Below are positions 55,758 through 64,000 of a stretch of 64,000 nt of DNA, piece by piece. A program made the translations under genes and the position numbers. The stretch's first letter is position 1. Each line of letters begins with the position of its first letter. The stretch comes from Anthoceros angustus (lineage: Eukaryota > Streptophyta > Anthocerotopsida > Anthocerotales > Anthocerotaceae), in NCBI GenBank assembly GCA_010909165.1, contig VJWM01000019.1, positions 868,001 to 932,000 on the forward strand, in the 5' to 3' direction. The notes below the pieces were generated by a model. It worked only from the letters and a program-made list of their open reading frames with translations. It had not been told where the DNA came from and searched no databases.

Positions 55758-56951
55758 AGTAGCTATTCCAATTAGGGTTGCGGGAACTCATTTCTAGGGT
55801 ACCTAATCCATTGTGCACGGTGCCGAAGTCCCTCTTTTTGGGACATTTCGTGGAGCTCTTCCTCGGGAGGAAGTGGAATTCTTTGTCCATACCTTGTCCT
55901 ATTCCATATTTTTTCCATCGGCTCAGTCCTTGCATCAATCGGAAGGGCAACTTGTCCCTGCATGTGCTCCTGCGAAAGCATGACTTCTTTTCCCGATTCT
56001 GGTGGCTCCTCCAAGCCATGCACGTTTGAGCATCTCCGCATTCCTTTTCATTACATCAATGTTGTAGACTCCCCAAGACAGTGCAGATTGCGGGTCCCAA
56101 GCCAGCTGAGCTCAAATGCTTCCAAACACGGGCAATAATGCTCCGCGGTAGGGCCCACCGGTGACGTGCTTGACACCACGTAGATTACTCTACTTGTGAT
56201 AAATGCTGAAGGCCACCGACTGGCTCTAGAAAGCAGTCGCAGATCCTAGCTTGTGGGCAGCGTGGGCTCGTTAGCTTCCTTCCTCACGGCTGCACCCAGA
56301 CCTGATCTACGCCGTACGCTGAGCACGAGCTGGAACTCGAACAGTTTCATACTCTGTTGGCCGAGCTGGATGCCATACGAACAGGACTCGGCGTCCGCCC
56401 ACGTTGTGTTTTATCATTCTTCCATAAACTCTCCCCGGTAGTTGCCTGCACATAATAAACTTCAGAAGGATTCCAGCGAGATGTTGCTTGGTCGCTTGGT
56501 CTCGGCTCAGCTGGCCCTGCTTCCAATTCCCTTCCTCACCCTCTCCCACATACAACACAAATTTCCGGTCAGTGGGTTTTGGAAGTACTGTTTGACCGCC
56601 GGGATGGGAACATTGCAATCTGTACGACCCCTCCTCGCATTTGGCAGCGCGAGGAAAGCAAGGCCATGATCACATGTGCGTAATTCGGAAGCTCCTGGAA
56701 GCTCGATAGTGGATAGTCACTGCCGGCCCGCGCACTACAACTGCCCGATCTCTGCAGGCTTCTCCTCGAACTCTTCCACTGCTTCCACAGGCAGAGCTCA
56801 CAGAAAACGTTTCGTGGCCTCACAATTCGTGAAAGGGCTTCCACAAGCCTGCCGGCGCCATCCAGACTCCAGACTCCACATCACTGCCACCGAGCGCGAA
56901 CCGAGTTCCAACTTCCAACACACCAGCTTCCACGCCACCGATACAGGATAC
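55758..56951. other. Intergenic region, RPS9 to laccase
   Basis: RPS9 3' sequence followed by about 1 kb without a supportable gene. Short frames on both strands show no motifs. The promoter of the laccase gene must lie in the last part, but I can point to no clear TATA box. Confidence 0.5.
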
Positions 56952-59818
56952 ATGGCGAGGGAAATGGCAGTGCAACCCATGGTTACGCTTGCAATCGCTT
57001 GCGTCGTCGTGGTCGTTTGCCACGCTTTACAAGCGTCTGCCAACATCACGTATGGAGACGAGGGCCCGTACAAGGTGGACAAGGGGCGCAAGGGATCGGA
57101 ACCCATCACCCACTACTTCGACTGGAAGGTTAGTGCGTACTCCAGATCTGGATCATTCCAAAACTCCTCCTGGACAGCCATCGGATGCGATGGTCTTGAA
57201 ACGTGTTTGAATCTCGAGCTCACCAGCTCGCCTGATGAATTCATGTGAGACTTGTCATGAGAAGGATATCTGGCAATGAATCTCATGAATTCAAGTGGTG
57301 CATGCCTGCCAACAGGTGCAGTACGTGAATGTGACTCGGCTATGTCTTACAAAGCCGCTCGTCACCATCAACGGCCAATTCCTGGCCCTCCGTCTACATT
57401 AGAGAGGACGACAGAGTTGTCATCAAAGTGACCAACGAGGTTTCGTACAACGTCACGCTCCACTGGTACTGGGCCTTCCTCGCCACCTTTCTTAAATGCA
57501 ACGCATTTGGAGTTCAGTTCAGGGAATCGTTCCTGAATTGAACTCCAAGAACTCCAGGAACTTCAATGCAGGACTTGCATTCCTGGCACGATCGTTTGAG
57601 GGCCAATCTTGGCGGCTGAGGCTGATTGTGCGCAAATTCGTGTATCACTGCAGGCACGGATTAAGGCAGGTGCTACAGAACTGGCAAGATGGTCCTGCAT
57701 ACATCACGCAGTGCCCGATCCAGACAGGAAATTCCTTCACTTACGACTTCGTCGTGGACAACAGTCAGCGGGGAACCGTGTGGTGAGTGCCACAACCGTT
57801 TTGTCATCCACGACCATTTTGTCGACTCTAGCAGCTGGAATGCTTTGCTTAGATCTACTGGTATCGTGTGAACGTATGTGCATAGCTACTAGATAGGTCA
57901 TTTGCAATCTTAGCTTGCAAGGCTTGACGAATTTTTATTGCCTCTTTCCCGGAAAAGCTTACGTCGGCACGCGTCCTACTTTGGATTAGGAAATTCTTGT
58001 TGAAGATTCGTCTGGGTTTGTGTGCCGACATTCAGATGTTGAGCAGCAAATTGATGTGGAATTCGTCTGCAGGTACCACGCTCACATCACATGGCTACGA
58101 GCTAGCCTGTACGGAGCCTTCATCGTCCTCCCAAGAAGGGGTTCCCTACCCATTTCCCAAACCCGCTGGGGAGCAAGTTATCCTATTCGGTAGGCTCATG
58201 GCTTCCGTCCATCGCCACTTGCAGGATGCAAATTCTGTTCCCTCGAGCTCGAGACTCATGTAGATTGGTCTTTCCCCTGGCAGGAGAATGGTGGAACACG
58301 AACTATGAAGACGTGGAAACTGCAGCCATCAGAGGAGGAGCTGGTTACAACATCTCAGATGCCCTCTTGTTGAACAGCCAGCCCGGCGGTCTCTACAACT
58401 GCTCGTCTCAGGGTACGTATCAAACTCTATTGATGGATTCAAGTTTCTTGGAACACATCCGGGCTGTCCACTGAAGGAGGTTGTCGTTGTGGTGCATCAT
58501 GATGGCAGAAACCACGGTTGTGCAAGTGGAGTACGGAAAGACATACCTGCTCCGACTGATCAACTCCGGGATGAACTTCGAGCAATACTTCAGCATCTAC
58601 AACCATGACCTGACGGTGGTAGAAGCCGACGGCGAGTACACCAAGCAGCTGAAAAGGTCCGTGGTGCTGTTGACACCAGGCCAGTCCATGAACGTGCTAG
58701 TGAAAGCCGATAAGGCAGGAGGAGGAAGGTTCTACATTGCGACCAGCGTGTGGTCCCCGGCTCCAACGACAAGCGTCCCCTTTCCCACCGTATCGGCCAC
58801 AGCCATTCTGGAGTACGTGAAGCCCCAGACCGATCCGAGAAAGGTGTTGGCTTCCCAGCTGCCCGCCTTCCCTGAGCACAACGACAGCGCGTGGGCCTTG
58901 GACTTCGACGACAAGATCAGAGCCTTGGCCAGCAAAGAGTTCCCCATCACCGTGCCCAAGAACATCAGCCCAGGAAAGACCTGCTGTTCACGGTGGGATA
59001 CAACCTGCAATTTTGCAATGCCACGGACGGATGTGGGCTCCGGAACGGCACTGCCAAGCTGGTCACCAGCATTAACAACATCACATTCGTGGAGCCCAAG
59101 AGGTCCATTCTTGAGGTACAATGAAGCTTCTTCGATCATTCTTCGAATTTCGTTACCTTTGCAAGGAATCGCTCTCAGACTGATTGATGTGGTACTGCTG
59201 CGATGGACAACAGGCCTACTTCGACCACACAAACAACATCTACTCACCGGACTTCCCCGATGACCCGGCCTTCTTCTACAACTTCACAGGAACCGTTATC
59301 CCCGCCAACACGCAAGGGCTGAGGGGGACCAGGCTGAACGTTATCCCATTCGGGTCTGAGGTGCAGCTGGTATTTCAGAACACTAATTTGGTTTTCTTTG
59401 AGAGCCATCCTTTCCATTTGCACGGCTTCAGCTTCTACATCGTGGGCTCTGGATTTGGTACCTTCAATGCCACGGAGGACCCCAAATATTTCAACCTCCA
59501 CGACCCACCTCTCCGCAACACGGCTGCCGTCCCTGCTGGGGATGGACTGCCATTCGATGGAAAGCAGACAACCCCGGTACAAATTTATCCAACACTCGCA
59601 TCAATTTGACCCTGTGCCTGCCCTTCACCTTTTCATATCACGTGTGCATTTTGGCTTATAACCTCATTGTTTGTGTAACTACTGCAGGTGTTTGGTTCAT
59701 GCACTGCCATCTGGAGATCCACACCTCGTGGGGCATGGCTATGGGCTTCATCGTGCAGAATGGACATGGGCCTCTCGAGACTCTGCCTCCTCCCCCGCCT
59801 GGCATGCCCAAGTGCTGA
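56952..59818 (+). CDS. Plant-type laccase (multicopper oxidase), frame broken at homopolymers
   Basis: Eight exons by GT-AG and homology: 56952-57128, 57316-57465, 57654-57782, 58073-58189, 58284-58412, 58509-59115, 59214-59576, 59688-59818; about 602 residues if the frame were whole. Signal peptide at residues 1-30 ([20 protein letters not shown]). Copper sites in order: HWHG split over exons 2/3; WYHAH at the exon 3/4 join (most laccases have WWHAH); HPFHLHG in exon 7; [12 protein letters not shown] in exon 8. It ends PPPPGMPKC. Laccases oxidise phenols in the cell wall. Exons 2, 4, 6 and 7 each fail to keep phase, by 2, 2, 1 and 1 bases, at short C, G or A runs. So this is either a recent pseudogene or a real gene with base-count errors. 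Many N-glycosylation sites suit a secreted protein. Confidence 0.85.
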
Positions 59819-60339
59819 TTTGTCATAAGCGCTTGGGGCAACCCTAGTGCTGATTGGTGATGAGCGGTTGGGTTTAGTGTTTTATTTGTATTAATGAATT
59901 TATTTATTTATTTTAACCAAGTAATTAACACCAATTAATATAAAAGTGCTTATATTAACTAAGTGTTAATTAAACATGATAAGTTAACTGGGTAAGCACA
60001 ACCCTACTAGAAATGACATCCTATATTACAGTCGTTGTTGCAATTTTATGTTACACTTCCAAATTACAACATACTTTGGAACCGCGGAGCGGGAGGATGC
60101 GGGCAGTGCGGCTAGTGCGGCCGGTGATGGAGGACAAGGTGGGACGCGGGGTTTGGCGGTGTGCGGAAGCGGCGGACGGCGTGTGAGGCCCCGGTGTGGT
60201 GGGCCACCATGTGCGGGTCGGCAGGGGCGGTTTGGCGGGCCCGCCTTGCCCTGCCCCTGCTAGCCCTGGCTTCTGACCGTGCGGGCCCAGGTTCCAGCCT
60301 TCCGCTGGTCTGGCATGCGTCCGTCGGTGCGACTTGCGT
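59819..60339. other. Laccase 3' flank and outer edge of the fold-back element
   Basis: AT-rich to about 60,070 (TTATTTATTTATTTT), then abruptly GC-rich. A CTACTAGAAATGACATC motif at about 60,005 resembles a CACTA-type terminus but lacks a clear partner. Weak inverted similarity between about 60,230-60,340 and 63,390-63,450 suggests the fold-back arms extend a little further out. Confidence 0.4.
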
Positions 60340-61436
60340 CTGTGTCCACGGGCTTAGTTTTAGGGTTTATGCCTTTTTTCTGGCAGGGTTTCTGACAAGG
60401 GTTCTAGCCATGCTTGGCGTCTAGTTTTGGTGGATTCTGGCATGGGGATTAGTAGTTTTTAGCATTAGTTTTAGTTTTTTCTGGCGTTGGGGGTACTAAT
60501 TTTTAGCATCAGGTTTTGGCATCAAGCGTTGCGTCCACGCCCTTGTCCCCCTTGCCATCGAGACTCTCCAGGTTCGTCAAGGCCTGCGCCAAGGCTTATC
60601 ACAGCCGCAAGAATGGGGTTGGCCTCCCCCTTTCTTGTATCGTTGCTTTCTTACGGGAGAGGGTTTCCATCGCTCTGCAGAGGGTGTTGGCTAACGTAGT
60701 GTACAAAACAACAGCGAGCGCGGGAGATGCAGCTTCTTCGACACCGGTAGTACGTAGGCCTTTTCACATCCCTGACCACGAAGTTCTTCGGGCGGTTGGT
60801 AGTTTTGAGATACGTGATCGTGGAGGCTAGTCCCCCTGACATGATGGTTTGGTTTTTCCTCCTTTGTTTTTGGGGTGGATGGGTTTTTCCCATCTCTTTT
60901 TTATAATAGCCTCCTGTTCACCAAAAAAACATACTTTTGAGGCTTGATATTAAGTTTGTCATTTCTTTTCCCATGTGGTGCCACCATCTTAACCCGAACC
61001 TCCTAGTTCTCTCTTCTCCTACCTCACCTTCTGAACTATACCCCTCTCTCATAACCATTTTTTATTATTTCTCACATGCAATTGCAACATGAATGTAATC
61101 AGGAGCCTCCTCTCCCCCCCCTTATCAGGCTCCTCTCTTGATTACACCCTCTTTAAAGAACTATTAATACACGCTCCAACCTCATAACTACACCATTTTT
61201 TAATCAATTCTTTTACTTGACCATACCTATACATAGGTTGAACACTAATTTTTTTGGCTTTCAACCAGTCATACATAGATATTAAATATGCACCATCCCA
61301 TTATTCATTTATATCTATGGTAAAAATACACGGTATGTATACATGTATATATAGATTGATACAAGCTTAATTATATGCTTTATTATTATGTCAGACTATA
61401 CAGGGCATACATATAAGAGTATATTACATATATATT
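60340..61436 (+). repeat. Fold-back element, left arm (about 1.1 kb)
   Basis: Reverse complement of 61,537-62,567 plus 63,295-63,390, over 90% identical by eye in the segments compared (for example 60,961-61,270 against 61,680-62,060). The outer part is GC-richer, the inner part AT-rich. Confidence 0.88.
60516..60830 (+). CDS. Unidentified 104-codon frame in the left fold-back arm
   Basis: The last 85 codons (from FVKACAKAYHSRKNG at 60,573) are also open in the right arm (62,403-62,146, minus) with the same stop and no indels. I recognise no domain. It includes a hydrophobic/helical stretch GVGLPLSCIVAFLRERVSIA. Differences between the arms are about 15 amino-acid-changing to 9 silent, near what drift would give, so purifying selection is not shown. 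It could be an exon of an element-borne protein. Confidence 0.35.
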   Translation: MASSVASTPLSPLPSRLSRFVKACAKAYHSRKNGVGLPLSCIVAFLRERVSIALQRVLANVVYKTTASAGDAASSTPVVRRPFHIPDHEVLRAVGSFEIRDRGG

Positions 61437-61536
61437 CTGAATTTTGCCAACGCGGGATGCAACCGGATGGAATGTATTCCTGAATTTTGCAAGGCTTCCG
61501 GAATGCAATGGAACGGGATGTAACCTATGTGACATG
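61437..61536. other. Fold-back element loop (about 100 bp)
   Basis: Separates the arms. It contains a direct repeat around CTGAATTTTGC.A and GGGATG.AACC. Confidence 0.75.
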
Positions 61537-62567
61537 TACATATATGTAATATACTCTTATACGTATGCCCTATATAGTCTGTCATAATAATAAAGCATAT
61601 AATTAAGCTTGTATCAATCTATATATACATGTATACATACCCTGTATTTTAACTATAGATATAAATGAACAATGGGATGGTGCATATTTAATATCTATGT
61701 AGGACTGGTTGAAGGCCAAAAAAATTAGTTTCCAACCTATGCATAGGTATGGTCAAGTAAAAAAATTGATTAAAAAATGGTGTAATTATGAGGTTGGAGC
61801 GTGTGTTAATAGTTCTTTAAAGAGGGTGTAATAAAGAGAGGAGCCTGATAGGGGGGGAGAGGGGGCTCCTTATTACATTCGTGTTGCAATTGCATGTGGG
61901 AAATAATAAAAAATGGTTGTGAGAGAGGGGTATAGTTCAGAAGGTGAGGTAAGAGAAGAGAGAACTAGGAGGTTCGTGTTAAGATGATGGCACCATATGG
62001 GGAAAGAAATGACAAACTTAATACCAAGCCTCCAAAGTATGTTTTTTGGTGAACATGAGACTATTATAAAAAAGAGATGGGAAAAACCCATCCACCCCAA
62101 AAACAAAGGGGAAAAAACCCAACGAAGGGCACCATGCCAGGGAGACTAGCCCCCATGATCACATATTTCAAAACTACCAACCGCCCGAAGAACTTCGTGG
62201 TGAAGGATGTGAAAAGGCCTACTTACCACCGGTGTCGAAGAAGCCACATCTCTTGCGCTTGCTGTCATTTTGTACACTGCGTTGGCCAACGCCCTCTGTA
62301 GAGTGATGGAAACCCACTGTCGTAAGAAAGCAACAATACAAGAAAGGGGGAGGCCAACCCCATTCTTGTGGCTGTGATAAGCCTTGGCGCAGGCCTTGAC
62401 GAACTTGGAGAAATCCTAGCCCATGGCTCCATGAGTCTCGATGGCAAGGGGGATGAAGGCGTGGACGCAACGCCTGATGCCAGAACCTGATGCCAAAAAC
62501 TAGCCTGATGCCAAAAACTAGTACCCCCGACGCTGAGAAAAAAACTAAAACTAATGCTAAAAACTGC
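61537..62567 (-). repeat. Fold-back element, right arm, inner part
   Basis: Inverted copy of the left arm. It ends at 62,567, where a CACTA-like sequence begins; the arm resumes at about 63,295. Confidence 0.88.
62146..62403 (-). CDS. Right-arm copy of the 85-codon frame
   Basis: Same frame and stop as 60,573-60,830. It lacks an upstream ATG in phase because of a 22-bp difference just before FVKACAK. Either this arm gained 22 bp or the left arm lost them. Confidence 0.3.
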   Translation of the reverse strand, partial: FVKACAKAYHSHKNGVGLPLSCIVAFLRQWVSITLQRALANAVYKMTASARDVASSTPVVSRPFHILHHEVLRAVGSFEICDHGG

Positions 62568-63294
62568 CACTACAAGAATCACAGGTATTTTACAACGTAT
62601 TTTACAACATAATTTACAATCTCATGTTGTAAAAACGGACATTGTGATTAATAACAATAATAAAGAGTTAAAAAAATAAAGAACACAATTTGAGAAAAAT
62701 GGTTTACAACGTAATCTACAACAAGGGAGCCACATCATCAATTGCTGTTGTAAATGGCCTCCAATCATATTTTTGTGATTAATAATAATAATAATAATAA
62801 TAAAGGTTAAAAAAATTAAAAACACATTTTGAGAAAAATATTTTACAACGTAATCTACAACAAGGAAGCCATGTCATCAATCGTTGTTGTAAATGGCCTC
62901 AAATCATATTTCTGTGATTAATAATAATAATAAAGAGTTTTGAAGAAATAGAAAATAAATTTTGAGAAAAAAGCTTTACAACGTAATCTACAACAAGGCA
63001 GCCACGTCATCACATGCTGTTGTAAATGGATTCCAAACATATTTTTGTGATTAGTGATATTAATAAATATTTTTAGAAAAAAAAGATCAAATTTTTAAAA
63101 AAAGGCTTTTACAACGTAATCTACGACGAGGGACCCACATCATCAATCCATTGTTGTAAATGAGCACCCGAAAGAGTGCCATATCATCCAACTAAAAACC
63201 TCCATTGTAAACCGAGTCTTAAACTTGCCACATCAGCGAAACTTAAACCAATTTACAGCGGAGGTTGTTAGTCGTTATAGAGATTAGGACAGTT
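62568..63294. mobile_element. CACTA-like insertion with subterminal repeats
   Basis: Begins CACTACAAGAATC, the terminus typical of CACTA (En/Spm) transposons, exactly where the right fold-back arm is interrupted. Inside are about five tandem units of 115-140 bp built around TTTTACAACGTAATCTACAAC, GCCACATCATCAA and TTGTTGTAAATGG. The matching TTCTTGTAGTG end was not found, so the element is truncated or atypical. No transposase. An (AAT)n microsatellite lies near 62,776-62,802. Confidence 0.6.
62587..63235. repeat. Tandem units of 115-140 bp (subterminal repeats)
   Basis: Unit starts at about 62,587, 62,702, 62,842, 62,976 and 63,110. Each unit carries ACAACGTA near its start and TTGTAAA in the middle. 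Short inverted ACAAC/GTTGT motifs may serve as transposase-binding sites (inference). Confidence 0.8.
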
Positions 63295-63390
63295 GCAAAA
63301 GGGGGCCACCAAAATTAGACACCAAGAATAGCAAGAACCCTCGCTGGAAACCCTAAAACTAAGCCCGCGGACACGCACTGCCGGCTGACG
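63295..63390 (-). repeat. Fold-back element, right arm, outer part
   Basis: CCACCAAAATTAGACACCAAG, ACCCTAAAACTAAGCCCG.GGACAC matches the reverse complement of about 60,340-60,440. It shows that the CACTA-like sequence inserted into a pre-existing arm. Confidence 0.75.
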
Positions 63391-63565
63391 CAGCCGCTAC
63401 CGGAAGGCGGAGCCCCGGCCCGGTAAGTCCGGTAGGCAAGGCATGCCCATTACAGCACACCGCCAGCCATAAGCCCGTGACGCCCGCCGTGAGACGGTTA
63501 TGCAGCTAACCCGCTTAGGTTATCGACCCAGAGGTACCACTACCTGCTCGAAAGAGAACCCGGAA

Positions 63566-63875
63566 TGTGATAATGACGCGTTAGGGCATGCTAAAACTTA
63601 AACTTGTTTTCCGAAACTAGTCCTAGTAAATAGGTTATTTACTAACTTAGGCTAGAGAAAGGGGATTAAATCCCCATTTACTGTGGTAGTTAGACTTGAT
63701 CCTGAACAGACTTCCCAGTCTGTTACCAGGGGCTTCTTGGCCGGACACTAGCCAGCCCCTTCTTGTACTATGGACACTAAGAATTCAATAGCCATTTGCT
63801 GAAGGCTCATCTCACGACGGGGAGCTCAGGTCCTGAAAGCGCATCTGGGTTTGAATGCAGATCCTTGCCGTGACA
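63566..63875 (+). repeat. Probable LTR of an element running off the right edge
   Basis: The right end is fixed by CCGTGACA followed, after CT, by the primer site at 63,878. The left end is a guess at TGTGATAATGACG (63,566). It contains AT-rich promoter-like sequence (AAATAGGTTATTTACTAAC). Confidence 0.55.
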
Positions 63876-63877
63876 CT

Positions 63878-63889
63878 TGGTATCAGAGC
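63878..63889 (+). promoter_or_regulatory. Primer-binding site for initiator Met-tRNA
   Basis: TGGTATCAGAGC, 2 bp after the presumed LTR end. The internal region of this element lies beyond the window. Confidence 0.8.
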
Positions 63890-64000
63890 AACGACCTTGG
63901 ACTCAACGACGAGACAGGCCCAACTGCCAACCTAGCGTAGAGAACACAAGGAGTCAGGGAAGCGAGATCAAGGAACAAGAATCGGAGTTGGGATTCCTGA

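Noticed and set aside
60005-60060. Second CACTA terminus (CTACTAGAAATGACATC)
   Set aside because: It lacks the initial CACTA exactly, has no partner, and its orientation does not pair with 62,568 in a way that gives a coherent element.

Overview
This is nuclear DNA of a land plant. The evidence is spliced genes with GT-AG introns, a plant-type laccase, a plant multi-FKBP/TPR immunophilin, a giant PLS-class pentatricopeptide (PPR) protein and several Ty1/copia LTR retrotransposons primed by initiator Met-tRNA. Compact introns (73-135 bp in the immunophilin gene), intronless PPR genes built from near-identical triplets, and PPR paralogues turning over locally suggest a non-seed plant (bryophyte or lycophyte grade). 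I cannot name the species from sequence alone.

Layout. 1.0-5.3 kb holds a decayed, GC-rich retroelement on the minus strand (called element A here). 5.4-16.8 kb is mostly unrecognised DNA with four minisatellites and one possible minus-strand multi-exon gene with a coiled coil and a RING-like motif. 16,829-19,938 is a young, short copia element with 187-bp LTRs and a perfect TTTCG target duplication; it carries only gag and protease. 22.5-29.0 kb is a wreck of PPR paralogues: a broken minus-strand copy meets, head to head near 24.86 kb, a broken plus-strand copy that contains a 1.32-kb internal tandem duplication. A broken bulb-type lectin gene converges on its end. A decayed Mutator-like transposase follows at 30.5-32.1 kb.

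32.7-45.4 kb is a second copy of element A on the plus strand. It is split by a decayed copia element at 34,111-40,540, flanked by a perfect ACCAT target duplication. That copia carries two blocks of almost pure G+C and stacked duplications of its leader and gag. The right part of element A has an 830-bp coiled-coil segment in three tandem copies.

46.5-59.8 kb is the conserved gene island: an intact 1,350-codon PPR gene (minus), then an FKBP62/ROF1-type immunophilin, ribosomal protein S9 (uS4) and a laccase (all plus). The laccase reading frame is broken only by one-base shortenings of homopolymers. 60.3-63.4 kb is a large fold-back structure with arms of about 1.1 kb; both arms carry the same 85-codon open frame, and the right arm is interrupted by a CACTA-like insertion with tandem subterminal repeats. 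The window ends inside a further LTR element (candidate LTR end 63,875, primer site 63,878-63,889).

The island genes do not form one pathway. The PPR protein is expected to act on organellar RNA, the immunophilin in HSP90-linked protein folding, S9 in the cytosolic ribosome and the laccase in the cell wall. The best candidates for something undescribed are element A (a gag-like coiled-coil retroelement with no visible polymerase), the fold-back element with an ORF in each arm, and the CpG-saturated blocks in the copia leader.
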